In this document: positions 22,991 to 35,100 of the stretch, piece by piece
How the letters are laid out: each line of letters starts with the position of its first letter
How positions within the stretch are numbered: the stretch's first letter is position 1
NCBI RefSeq assembly: GCF_027580225.2
Contig: NC_073337.2
Location: 10,489,001-10,553,000 of the forward strand
Direction of reading: 5' to 3'
DNA length: 64,000 bases
Source of the DNA: Misgurnus anguillicaudatus
Lineage: Eukaryota > Chordata > Actinopteri > Cypriniformes > Cobitidae
The notes under the pieces: model-generated
What the model was told of the DNA's origin: nothing
Databases searched by the model: none
The model's input: the letters and a program-made list of their open reading frames with translations, nothing else
Translations under genes and position numbers: made by a program

Positions 22991-25363
22991 ATATAGCTGC
23001 AAGCAGCAATGGCGGGCCCTCGCACGTTTTTTTACCGCTACACGGTGCGTACGAGAAAACGATGCACGGTGGGCAAGGGCATCAAGTGGGTAAAATATCA
23101 GTGGGCTATTTAATGCTGTTTCTGAGCCATTTGGGGACTGTAGGTAAAAGAAACCCCACATTTTAGACAAACAGGTGCACTAGTGAGCCACTTAAGAGAC
23201 ACGCCTATGTCTGACCTTTTTGTCAACACTTAACAGCCGAAAACTCTGATGTGTGCAGAGATGTAAAGTAACGAAGTAGAACTACTTCACTACTGTACTT
23301 AAGTACTAAAAGGCAGAATCTGTACTCTACTGAAGTATTATTTTTTTCTCCTACTTCCACTTTTACTTCAGTACATATTTTTGATGAGTTGAATACTTTT
23401 ACTCCAATACATTTTTTATGTGCTGCATAGTTACTCGTTACACTCAAATGTTACGAATCATTCCAAACCTACATTATCACTGCCGGAGCGGTGATACACA
23501 TTAGAAACACACACAGATTGTGGTCTAAACCAATAGGATATAGTGAAGAGCGGACCCCTCCCTCCCTCTCACTCACAAATATGAGCCGCTGTTGTGGACA
23601 AATGTGAAGTGAAGAGAGAACCAAAGTGCACGAGAGAGACCGATAGAGAGAGAGAATTCTCGAGAAAGGGCGAGTGTGCGCGAAAGAAGGAAACCTAAAT
23701 ACATTGAAACATCTTGTACCTTTACCTATTACCATTACATCGACTAATATTTTATTAATTCTGAGTTTTCTATTGCCATATTAGTTAAATTAATCTGAAC
23801 ATTCCTGTCCTTGTACTCCTGCTACAGCCAAAGCAATTGTGAGTGTCCTTTAGCTTAAACATTTGAAATAATATAAACAATATTATATTCAAACTTTTGA
23901 CTGTTTTCTTTAATAACTACATTACACAATACTTGTACTTTTACTTTCAGTACTTGAGTAGTATATTTTAAAATAAACTACTTGCAATACTTAAGTACAA
24001 AACATGTTTAATACTTCAGTACTTCCACTTAAGTGGTGTGCTCACTTTTTTGATAGAGCACTTGTACTTTTACTCAAGTCTGGGTCCCTAGTACTTTATA
24101 CATCTCTGGATGTGTGTGCCAAATTTAAAGTTCAACTAAGCACGCCAAGAGCCTTAAACATGCCTTAAATTAAAGTAAAGTTTGACGCGTTGCCATGAGA
24201 ACAGCGTTCGAGATGTCTAAAATTCCTTCGCAATTTATCATCTACAATGTCTCGGCATCATGTTGACCACTTCTGGTGTCAATCGCATGAATCCCATACG
24301 AGGAGTATTTAAAGGTTCACAGCATGTAACTGTCAGCCTTAAATATGTGTAAAAATGAAAGTAAAGTTTGATGCATTGCCATGGGAACAGCGTTTGAGAT
24401 ATCATAATCCCTTCGCAATTTATCATCTACAATGTCTCGGCATCATGTTGACCACTTCTCGTGTCAATCGCATGAAAATCCTAGAAGGAGTATTTAAAAG
24501 TTAACTGTATGGAACTGAAAGGCTTAAATATGCCTTTAAAATGAAAGTAAAGTTTGACGCGTTGCCATGGGAACAGCGTTTGAGATATCAAAAATCCCTT
24601 CGCAATTTATCATCTACAATGTCTCGGCATCATGGTGACCACTTTTGGTGTCAATCGCATGAAAATCCTAGAAGGAGTATTTAAAAGAACATTGCATGGA
24701 ACTTTCAAAAAAATCCAGCTTTGTGACTGACACACTTCCTGGCGCCTGGTGGTGGCGCTATACCCGAGACTCACAATAGGCACATCGATGCGATCGGAAT
24801 CTTCAGACGAACAAACACCCCGCGTGTCATTACAGTAAGACATTTTTTGCTTTAGATATTAGACACTTCCTGTTTCTCTGATTTCGCCACAACTTTGTCG
24901 GCTCGCCATGGCAGAACCGTTCGAGATATCAAAAATCCCTTCGCAATTTAGCAAGTCCAATGTCTCGACATCATGTTCACCACTTTTGGTGTCAATCGCA
25001 TGCATCCTCTAGGAGGAGTATTCAAAAGTTCAACGCATGCATTTTTTAAACGATCCAAAATAGCCGACTTCCTGTTGGGCGGAGCTTAAATGTTAGAGGG
25101 CGAAAGTTGTTCGGGTCGATGAGATCTATATGCGTACCAACTCTCGTACATGTGCGTACATGTTTGCACGATCTGTGCATCAATGTTTTATTTTGCATTA
25201 CAGGGGGCGCTACAGAGCCCCCGTGCCACGCCCGTGTTCCAGCCTTTGCCCGTTTGCAATGACGGACGACTCTGACGTCTGTGCCAAATTTCAAGAGTTT
25301 TCGAGTATGTTAAGGCACCCAAAATGCCCAAAAGTGTTAAAAAAAAAAAAAATAAAAAAAAAA
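22991..25363 (+). mobile_element. Non-autonomous Helentron-type repeat, array copy 5, split by a hAT
   Basis: Same start and organisation as its neighbours. Its 3' half (24540-25360) is almost identical to 18950-19770 of copy 2, which suggests recent duplication. The hAT at 23256-24108 interrupts it. Confidence 0.7.
23256..24108. mobile_element. Non-autonomous hAT element, 853 bp, 8-bp TSD
   Basis: The terminal inverted repeats are CAGAGATGTA and TACATCTCTG. A perfect 8-bp target duplication GATGTGTG flanks it (23248-23255 and 24109-24116), the hAT hallmark. Removing the insert restores the sequence of the host repeat. No transposase is encoded. Confidence 0.9.
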
Positions 25364-26795
25364 ATATAGCTGCAAGCAGCGATGGCGGGCCCTCGCACGT
25401 TTTTTTTACCGCTAGAAGGTGCCTCCGAGAAAACCATGCATGGTGGGCAAGTGCATCAAGTGGGTAAATATTGGTGGACTATTTTATGTTGTTACTGACC
25501 CATTTGAAGATAGGTAAAAGAAACCCCACATTTTAGACAAGCGGGGGCGTTAGTGAGCCATTATAGACACGGCTTTGTCTGACCTGTTTGTCCAGACATA
25601 ACAGCCTACAATTGTAATGTGTGTGCCAACTATTTGGTTAATCTAAGTATGCCAAAAAATACATTTTTGTGCCTGACATACTTCAGGACCAGTATTATTA
25701 TATTAATTAGTGTTTATACATTAAATATATATATACACATAATACTGTTTTAAACAGTAGTATACTGGACTTCCTTATCTGGCATAACTCATTAACCCAA
25801 AATTCATCAATAAACTGTTATTTTTATTTTACATCTGCCTCCTAGTCTTTTGTCTTTGACAATTTGAAGGGCTAACCTGTATCATGACAAAACTGCTTTA
25901 TTAACTTGATTTATCATTTCTTAACCGTTTCTCATCATTCAGTTGTCTCAACCTGTTTGCTCTACCTGTACTTTTAAGAATTTAATAAGATTATATGTCC
26001 ATTTATAAAAAAAACAGTAATGTTAACTAAAAATTGTATTCCAAAATGTGTCATTTATAGCGGTTAACTGAAATTATTTGTTTCAGTTTGCAAAGCAGGA
26101 GAAAGTACATAATCTTGATTATAGGCGGGATAGCTTATTAGTGTAGCCTACGTTTTTTATATTTTGCAGACATGAATGTAGGATCCATACAGGCTAGCAA
26201 ATATATTAAAACAGCGAAAACACCTGTTATGAGCTTCTACGCTGGATATTTTATGAAACAATAATTATGAGATTGCAGCTTCCTCCGGGTGACGCACTGC
26301 ACACAAATCACATGTGTACTCCACTGGTCCACCCTACTGTAGCACTGGCGGATACCACAGAACAGCAAAACAAATGAAAGGGCTTGTAAAATCTCTTTGT
26401 CAACTACTGGTTGGATGCTGAAGGCTACAGGTTGCTGGTCAAAACAACGATATCTCAAGAAATGTAGGTTTGTTAATTGAATAAGAAATGTGTGTTTCTG
26501 AAATAGATAAATAAAGTACAAACATGAATATATAAGTAAATATTACAACGGTTAAATAAATCCACTAGTAAACAGATTATTAATGAATAACAACTAATAC
26601 ACTACAACTCTGTATTTACACTATAATCACAACTAATTATGCTATAAACATCTAGAAAGTGTGTTATTCATGTGCATGCACAGTTCACGTGCTTGTCTCT
26701 GTTGTGCACGTGCAATGGCGCTGCTATTATGCAAAACTTAGAGCGCATGTGTGTTGTTAACGTGTAATGAAGCATTTATGAACATAAACATATAT

Positions 26796-26987
26796 GAAGA
26801 GTTTTGTTGCAAAACGAGATATCCACCATTTTTTTAATTGTTCAGAAATCTCGTTTTTTGTTTGTGCATTCATTAATTTCAATTCAATTTCATAATAATA
26901 CATACACTTCATACATATATAATAATAAATATGTTTTGACAAAATGGTTAAAAAATGGATTTATCTCGTTTTGTAACGAAACTCTTC
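26796..26987. mobile_element. MITE with GAAGAGTTTTGTTGC termini, 4-bp TSD
   Basis: Termini GAAGAGTTTTGTTGCAAAAC and GTTTTGTAACGAAACTCTTC are flanked by ATAT on both sides. Same family as 10894-11141. It lies inside the giant element. Confidence 0.8.
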
Positions 26988-28092
26988 ATATACATAACAC
27001 GAATGCTAACCGGATGAAGTAATAGTTGATTGGATATATTATCATCGAATATCAGTTTTAAGTGTAAACATCTGCATGTTATCACACCAGTCATATGTAA
27101 AGGTTTAATAAAGTTACTAATATGAATATATCTGATTACTTACATCCTGATGCACGCACACATATACATAATCATTAAACACTTCAATAATTTGACACTT
27201 AATCCACCTGTTTCAGTCTATAAACCATTTACAACGTGCAGCCAACTCCGCCATACGGTTCTCTCTCCCGCTCCGTTACCTGGCAACCTCGGAGCGAACT
27301 TTTGGAACAGTCCATTTCTGATGAAATGATAGGGGTGTTTGGGAAAGTCCATGTATTAGGCATATAGTTTCTACAAGGCAGGCAGGGCTTATGAACTCGT
27401 TATTTTCTTATGGAAATGTCCTGTATTTTGCGTTATTTTCATGCTTATTTTCGAATAAATTAATTTGAAAAAAAAAAACGTTTGGAACATATGTTTAATA
27501 GGTTGATAGGCTTACTATATATTATATTATTATAATATATATAGGGATGTGCATCAATGCATCGCGGTTCCATTAAAAAGACCTGTCTAAAATCGATTTG
27601 AATCGTAAGGCTCCGATTCAGTGGTTCATACATAGTGCATGTACTACGGCTCAGTGATCAGTAGGAAGTCCTTATCAATCTAAAATCATTACGAGTTTAA
27701 GTCGTTTATAACGTGCATTTAAAAAACAACACTTGTCAAACATAATCATTTAAATAATTTCTATTATCATGAAAATACCTGAAACAATCTGAAGAACAGC
27801 GTTATAGATATTTCCTTAATATTATTTTGGCAATTGACATGAGAATAAAAGTAAACTTTGATGCATAAAAAAATGTAAGTTCACTGATACACCATAGTGT
27901 ATATCAATAGTGATTAAGAGCTGGATAATATACAGACAAGCAATGTGACATTGTGGAAGTAATATAAGTATTGTAGTCAGTAAGGTTGTAAAGAGGTGTT
28001 TAATGAATGTAATATGCAAGTGATATGCAGCAATACATTTAAAATGAAGTACTATATTTCTTTTAAAAATATTACTGTTAAGCATATTACAG

Positions 28093-28098
28093 GTTTAT
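28093..28098 (-). terminator. Polyadenylation signal of the SGNH hydrolase gene
   Basis: AATAAA on the minus strand, about 92 bp beyond the stop codon of the hydrolase gene. Position and orientation fit; use is inferred. Confidence 0.5.
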
Positions 28099-28189
28099 TA
28101 TGAAAATGTGAACTTTGACTGAGTACTTAATTGTTTAGGCAGGACTTATGCAAAATACATTTGTGAACGTTTTGGACCGGGTAATGAGT

Positions 28190-29393
28190 TCAAGAAAGGT
28201 GTGGCGATGTTTTGAAGTGGCAAAAATTCCAAAGGAAATGTTGAAAGTATGCGAATAGTTTTATTTTTCCTTCTTTATTTAAGTGTAGTCCATCGTGTCT
28301 GTAGAAAGTTTTCACAATTTTTCCGTTTTTGAGAAAAAGTTTAGAGGTATTCAGGAACACGATGTTGTTGGTTTGTGAAGCCCAATGCTTTATCATGTTG
28401 TTGCACTGTTTGATTGTAGATTTTGTAGCGCCGTCGTCTGTCATCCGTGGTAATATAGCGCTGATTGCAAAATAGATCACTCGTTGATTTACTTCTGAGA
28501 TTGTTTTTAAGAGTGTTTGCATTCTTCGTAGGAAGACAGTTGGCGTTGCTCCATTTGCGATGTCATTGGTCCCTATGTGGATTAGTAAAATAGATTTTTT
28601 GCGAAGGCTGTGAAAGTGCCTCACGTGTTGACTGGTTGATCGTTGAAGAGTGGTCCCAGGGTGAACATAGCAGTGAGCAGGTTTTAAAAAGTCGTTAATA
28701 TCTCGACACATTGAATCCGTTAGAATGCAAACTTGAAGGCCTGCAAAAAAAAAAAAAACGTTTTATTGTTGTAAGTTTAAAGATTGAATAATTTGTATTT
28801 ATGTCGGTAGGTTTTATGGTAATAATTACCTTGAGGTATTAAGAATTTTCTGTTGTTGATTGTAGTTGTGAAAGAGATGTAGCTGTTATCTAAAGATAGA
28901 CCAGTATAAATGTACATTTGTTAAAAGTTATTATTTGTAGTATTTTTAATTAGTGCATTATTTTTTGCTTACCTTGTAGCGCCATATTTCCAATTGGTAT
29001 CAGTAGTTTGATCAAGAGCCTGGGTTTTGTTAAAATTGTGGGTGGAAATTTGTGATGGTTTAGAGTAGGCAGTGGCTGAAACCGGAAAGGGGTGGGGTTT
29101 TGTCGAAGAGTTGGTGTGGTAATGGTGTTGTATTATAGTTATGTTTGTAAAAAGAGACCAAAAAATGTATTGTTATTAGTTTATTTATGTAACTGGAGCG
29201 ATTGTGGATAAATGTGCATTAGTAGTGTTGCGTATAGGCCTACTGAAAAAAATGTCTTGCGTGTTAAAGAAAACATTGGCTTTGTGACACTCACAACTTC
29301 TCTTGCTAGACGCGTCGTCTCTGCGCCAAGCTTTGATTGTACTTGTCTCATCATTTGACTCTTTGATGACTGCACGTGATTAGTGTAGGTCAA
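28190..29393 (-). CDS. Four-exon SGNH/GDSL-type hydrolase (270 codons), transposon-borne
   Basis: The inferred exons on the minus strand are 29295-29393 (ATG start), 28973-29075, 28830-28889 and 28190-28740 (TGA). All introns are GT-AG and all phases agree (0, 1, 1), giving 813 bp. The C-terminal exon carries the SGNH blocks: Ser97 in LTDSM, Gly116 in HPGTTLQ, Asn146 in HIGTND and the Asp237/His240 pair in RHDGLHLN. The family hydrolyses ester or acetyl bonds; the substrate here is unknown. SGNH esterase domains are known from ORF1 of CR1-like LINEs, but here the gene is spliced and sits inside a Helentron, opposite in strand to the Rep/helicase gene. The first 87 residues match nothing I recognise. 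Exon 4 is the most certain; exons 1-3 rest on splice-site and phase logic. A broken relic of exon 1 lies near 32.3 kb. Confidence 0.72.
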
Positions 29394-30170
29394 TGCAAAT
29401 TAAAAACGTCTTATATTATGCAGCTCATTGTTTTTGTAACATGTATACACTGTTTGACATTTTTAGAGTGTGTCATGTTTAATGTGGACTTAATGTCATG
29501 TGTTTTAGTTGTGTAAATAAAATAAAGTGTGTACAATATTTGTTTATCATTGATAATTGATGGTCCAGTATGAATTAAAATCATTTCAAGTTAGTTTAAC
29601 TCAGTTAAATTCAGCTATATGTACATAACATTTTGAATGTTATTGTCTATTTTTTTGTAGACTTCAGTTTCAAATTTACTTATTCTTTTATAAGTTTAAA
29701 ACTGTTTTACTAAAACATTCAGTAGATCATAGTAAAAGTTTTAACTGTGTGTGTGTGTGTGTAAATGTCATATTTGTAAAAAAAAAAACACTATATAATT
29801 GCTGTATGGTATATTGCTAAAGCTGTCTGTTAAATGTTTATTGTAGATAGGTGCTCAGACATCAGATGACTCAGGGTCGGAGATGGACCGTAATAGTCTG
29901 TCACCCGATGTGGATTAGAATTTAGAAGAAAGAAAAAAAGGAGTCCGGTGCTGTCTGTGATGTTGAATAGGTGATGAGAGTTGTCAGACTTTAAAAGAAG
30001 CACGGTGTGACGTATTCTGTGAAAATATTGGCGTGTATAGGCTTAGAAAAAGTTCAGTAAAAGTTGCATTACGTTTGTAGAAGTTAGTTACGTGTTTAGC
30101 CGTTGTTTGTGGAGGTAGGTTTTGTTTGTATGCGAAAAAGTGACTTGGAATTGCAGATTCAACTCTTAAT
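29190..30170. repeat. Segmental duplication, copy A (partner at 32160-35410)
   Basis: Several ordered blocks recur downstream: the SGNH exon-1 region (ctttgatgactgcacgtga vs ctccgatgactacacgcga), tttttagagtgtgtcatgtt, the gatggtccagtatgaatt block, and ggtaggttttgtttgtatgc. This copy holds the apparently intact divergent promoter region of the hydrolase and coiled-coil genes. Confidence 0.7.
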
Positions 30171-30212
30171 AAAATTGTTTATTTGATGTTGTTACAGGTA
30201 AACGGCTTACAG

Positions 30213-30910
30213 TAGCCCTACAAAAATTCCCCGTGTGGACGGAGAAGAATTTTCCCAATTGAGAGATAAGTTCCGCTTAGTAGCAGTAAGTACTTAGATG
30301 TGTTTTGGAGAACAAACAATTTCTTTTCAAAATGTTTATGCCTGATTTATTTATCTTGATTATTTTTTGTTGTTGTTTGTTTAGTATTCGGCATTGGATC
30401 CTGCAACACCCAGGAATCGGGTTAAGGAGGAGGTCACGGAACTCGGAGTTCTTGTGATGAGGAAATTTGGTGGCATGGATTCGGAGATAAAAACGTTAAG
30501 AAGAGATTTGGCCAAAGCAAAACATAAGCTAAACAACATGGAAACAGAATTGGAGGCAGCAAAGGCAGCTCAGGATTTTTTGAGAAATGGTACAGTATAT
30601 CATGAATGTTTTCATTATAGTGAATAAAGTGTATTGTTTTATATTGTGGATTTGCATTGAAGTTTCATTGTATATAAAATTTATTTTTATTTTCAGATGT
30701 TCTTAACCCTGAGGAGGAAGGAGGTTCCGTTTTGAGAAATGGTAAATAATCAATGTTTTCGTTTCAGTGTAATTTTAATATTGTGGAATTGCATGCAATT
30801 TTTTTGTAATTAAATTATGCTTTACATTTTCAGATGGCGTTAACTCTGAGCAGGAGGAAGGGTCTGTTGAGGGTGCCATACCGACTGTGACAGAGGAAGA
30901 GGCAGATTGA
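30213..30910 (+). CDS. Spliced coiled-coil protein with acidic tail (5' start uncertain)
   Basis: The inferred exons are 30213-30285, 30385-30589, 30697-30741 and 30834-30910 (TGA). Junctions are GT-AG and phases agree (0, 1, 1). The second exon encodes a heptad-like, Lys/Glu-rich helix (SEIKTLRRDLAKAKHKLNNM and onward), probably a coiled coil. The third and fourth encode related acidic segments (DVLNPEEEGGS and DGVNSEQEEGS), which looks like an exon duplication. No ATG was found upstream in frame, so translation starts either in an exon I could not locate or at the internal ATG at 30457. I recognise no family. It is divergent from the hydrolase gene and may share a promoter region with it. 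Confidence 0.55.
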
Positions 30911-30967
30911 AGTTCCAAAAATATTTGTATTTTTGTTTAAAGTTTTATTCAGTTTGTTATTGTAATT

Positions 30968-30994
30968 TTATATATATATATATATATATATAGT
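30968..30994 (+). repeat. (TA)n microsatellite
   Basis: A TA run in the 3' untranslated region of the coiled-coil gene. Confidence 0.9.
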
Positions 30995-31006
30995 GTTGTT
31001 TTATAT

Positions 31007-31012
31007 AATAAA
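31007..31012 (+). terminator. Polyadenylation signal of the coiled-coil gene
   Basis: AATAAA about 97 bp after the TGA at 30908-30910, followed by a GT-rich stretch. Confidence 0.55.
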
Positions 31013-31299
31013 TATTTTTGTGATTTTCGGTTTGTGTTTTGTGAAGTGAGTTTTTGCAGTATTTTGGGTATATGAGTGCAGTGTTAAATGGAAGTTTTTA
31101 TTATATCTTTATATCTTGTTTGTGTGATTTAAAATTAGTAAAATGAAAAGTAATTACAAATAAGCAGGTAAATGTTTAATTTATGAATAAATACTGCTTA
31201 TTAAATCAAAGAATTAAATAATACTAATGAACAAATGTTAAAGTATTACATTTTTGTTACTGGTGTAACAGCCGTGTTAAGGCACTTAGCAACTTTAAT

Positions 31300-31680
31300 T
31301 TGTCATTATAATTTAAAGTGTAATGGTAGTTTCTTATGGCTATAAGGTGCCGTTCAGAAAACGATGCACGGTGGGCAATTGTATTAAGTTGGTAAATATT
31401 TGTGAACTATTTCATGTCGTGAATGTGTTAGCATTTAGTTTAGCCTCATTAATTTTTATGGCTTTAAACAGAGATGAATTTATATGTCACCAAACACTTC
31501 CATGTTTTGCCTATTTAAAGATAAATAAAAAAAATAAAATTTTTGTTTGGAGCCTTGGGAATTCATTGGGCTAGGCTAAATGCTAAAATATTCAAGAAGC
31601 GCTGTACAAAGATTAAAAGTCCCAAATTTCAAGTTAATCTGAGCAGGCAAAAAGACAGAATGATAAATAGCTTACTCAGA
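31300..31680 (+). repeat. Relic of a Helentron 5' end inside the giant element
   Basis: The block aaaacgatgcacggtgggca, then gtaaatatttgtgaactatttcatg, and a later gattaaaagtcccaaatttcaagtt match the first 300 bp of the array copies in the same order and strand. The terminal ATATAGCTGCAAGC is not recognisable. Confidence 0.6.
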
Positions 31681-32159
31681 AAATCTGAAATTCTGGTAAG
31701 TTTTGGGTTAATGAATATTGACCCTTCCAATATTTGCTTTGTTAATGAAATATTGGCTGTGTTGTTCTGTAAACAGCTTATAGGCTATTAATCTGAATAT
31801 TTATCTGAATATTCGGCTATTAATCTGAATATTTATCTGAATATTCGGAGTCAAAATGTCGGGTACAGTAATAGCTTTTTGTGTACATATTGCGAGAGTT
31901 TTAGTTTACGTTTTAAAACACAGCTGTGTTATTTCAAATGTGTGTAAAATAATTATTTTTTGATAGTTTTATTACTTTACTGGCGTGTGTGGTATGATAT
32001 TACCCACGTATGTTTATGTTGGTAAATGCAGTATTTATACAGTAGACAGATACAAGTGTAATTAACGGGTGACAGACGGTAAGGAAACCGCACTTTGAAA
32101 GTCCAGTTACGATGAAGAATACAACATTTGATTGATTATGATTTTTTATTATGTAAAAG

Positions 32160-35100
32160 GAATATCACAGAGCATTCCTGTACAGAGCTCACTCGCTTAG
32201 ATTCAGTTATATTGATGATCTCTCGGCTCTAGATTCTAATTTTTTCTGCATCAGATGTGTTTTAGTCCTGCTCTGTGCTGGCGGGCTATAGATGCGCCGT
32301 CTCAGTGCCAATTCTTCATCATGACTCTCCGATGACTACACGCGATTAGTATAGGTCAATATACAAAAGTGAATCATTGTTAAGTTAAAAAAAATGTTCA
32401 GGTTATTGTTTTTCTGTAAAATGTTGCCTACATTGTTTGTCATTTTTAGAGTGTGTCATGTTTAATGTAGACTTAATGGCATGTGTTTTACTTGTGTTAA
32501 ATAAAATAACGTATGAACATTTGTTTGTTCATCATTGATGGTCCATTATGAATTGAAATCACTTTAATTCAACAAATGTTTTTATTTAAATTATATTCAC
32601 AAAATTATCAGCAATGTCTATGTAACATGTTTAATGACATGTTTATTATTATGTAGATTTCACTTGGTATTTTTATTGCATTGCTTTAAGTAGATTTCAC
32701 TTGGTATTTTTATTGCATTGCTTGTCTCCAGGGCCGCATTAACACTGTAAGGGGCCCCTGGGCTTTATCGTTTTGTGTGGCCCTTTATCCACCAGAATTG
32801 CAGCCTACATTCACACAATCTTTATAATCACTAAGTGCAAGTTGTCAGGCTTTTATTTTGCTGGAATAAATGGAATTACAAAATATTAAAACCATATCAG
32901 AATGCCGCAATAAATATCACTGCATAACATGCACATAGTCCTAGGTGACCCGAATAGTCTAAGATTCGATGCTTTGACAGGAGAAGCTTGATTCGACTAC
33001 TGCACAGTCAATTGTCGCAGATGTGTTATAAAATTGAGGATCATTTAATTTTGGCTGTATAAGAGTGCACAGTATCTGATTTCACATTTAACAGCTTTCT
33101 CCCAATATAAAAAATATACATCATATTATAATAATACTAAGTAAATAATATAGTAGCTTTTAATAAATATTTTTAAAGTCTGTTAAAAGCCTAAATCCCG
33201 TGACAGGGCTAGACGTCCATATCCAGAAACCATTGCAAAGTCTCTTTGTTTCTGCAATTAAAAAGACAAAACAGGTAATTCTATACTTTCGTTATTTTAA
33301 AATTAATTTTAATATTTCCTTGTTTTTATTTAATTTATAGATTATTTAGTGTTATCTGATTAAACTATTTGTGGGTTTTATTCCCCTGCGCATTTAGGCA
33401 TTTTGCACCCATGTTCTGCACCTATTGATTCTGACTTTATTTTGTTTTTATTTTTTATTAATTGTAAAGGTAAATTCTGATCTAATTTAAGTTCTGTAAG
33501 TTTTGGATTGCTTTTCGTTGTGTCGATGTTGCGCGGTTGCATGCTGTCACATTCAACTTAGCCGAACGTGCTAGGTGCTCTGCGTGATCATATTTAGGCA
33601 TTCATCAAACGTAACATCAAAAAACTGATTTTTTCGACAAGTATAAGTTTTAAAATGTATTTAAAAAGGTTGCTTAACTTGTCAAAAGTTGAGCTACAAA
33701 ACAGGTAAGCCGTTTTTGTGAATACAGAGATGATCAAAGTGAAAGTAAGCAATCAGATATTTCTGTGCAAAATAATAAAGCATATATAGTGTCTATAAAA
33801 TCCTTAATTTCAGTGTTTTTTGGTTATAAATGAAACGTTTAAGTAATTGTATATAAAGCTTGTTTTTTATAATTTACAGTAACAAATTATATGTAATTTC
33901 TCGTCTTTTATTTCCTTGCCACGCTAAATCTCAAAATGAAACGATCGCTGAACTTAGCCGTGGCTTCCGAGGCAGAATCTAATTTGTTTTTTATTAGATT
34001 TAGTTATCAAAAATGTTTTGTGTAATATCTTTGTGTGCTGCTCTGTACATCTTGGCTTTAAAATGTTACGAGGAATCAATTAATGAATGTTTATATACAC
34101 GTTGTCTTTCATATTAAGATAAAAACGCGTCCTCAGTTTAGTCTTTGTTCATCACTTGAAAGGCACTTTTGGTCACTTTATCAGAAAGCTGTCTGTGTTG
34201 CATTCAGAAATGCAATAATGGATATTTCAGACAGAAATTTCAGACCATTCGTCAATATGTGACGCGGAGGGTATACCTTTCGCGTCATTTTTTGACGAAC
34301 TGGGGACTTCAATACTATTACGTCCGTTGCATTCTCTTCTCCTATTTTCTTACCATTTTCGCGTCGGTTTAGGGTTAGATTTACATAATGACATCCCTAC
34401 CCAAACCTAACTCTAACCCCAACGCCAGGTGACACTGTTTAAAAACCGACGCGAAAATGGTAAGAAAATAGGAGAAGAGAATGCAACGGACGTAATAGTA
34501 TTGAAGTCCCCAGTCCGTCAAAAAATGACGCGAAAGGTACACCCTCCGCGCCACACACCGACGAATGGTCAAGTGTCGTCAAACACTGACGACATGGGGT
34601 GAGACTGTGTTATTTGATGATATTAAAAAAAAATGTACGTGGACTTCAATAATAATAATGATCGCTTTGCTTTATTATTCATAGGAGGAGTATTTATAAA
34701 TGTAATTATTCAAATATACTAGATTTTACAGCGTTCACATTTACTTCATATTTTAGTGTGAACATTAAAAAAGCGTACACAGTAAACGTTTTAACAGTGT
34801 GTAAATAGTATATATTTATATGTGTGTGTTGCAGCATTGTATTGATTTGGATAAAATGGTCAGGTAATATACTAATTGTTTATTGCAGGTAGGTGTACGC
34901 CAGATATCATTACATGATTCCAGGCCGGAGATGCACCTGAATCGTCTATTTTGATGTGAGGCTAACTTGGACTTTTAAGACGTTGGAAGTTGATTACAAA
35001 AGGCAGACTTTTAGAAGAAGAAGACGACTCTGGGCCGGAGACGATCGGAAGCGTCTCGTTTTTGATGTAGATTACAAAAGGCTGCCTTTTAGAAGAAAGA

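Noticed and set aside
17900..25360. Repeated open frames of 60-200 codons in the short-element array (for example 22571-23170 minus)
   Set aside because: They recur with the 185-bp units, run through terminal A-tracts and hairpins, lack any domain, and appear on both strands. They are by-products of the repeats.
34169..34572. Two related open frames on opposite strands
   Set aside because: They are mirror readings of one foldback element.
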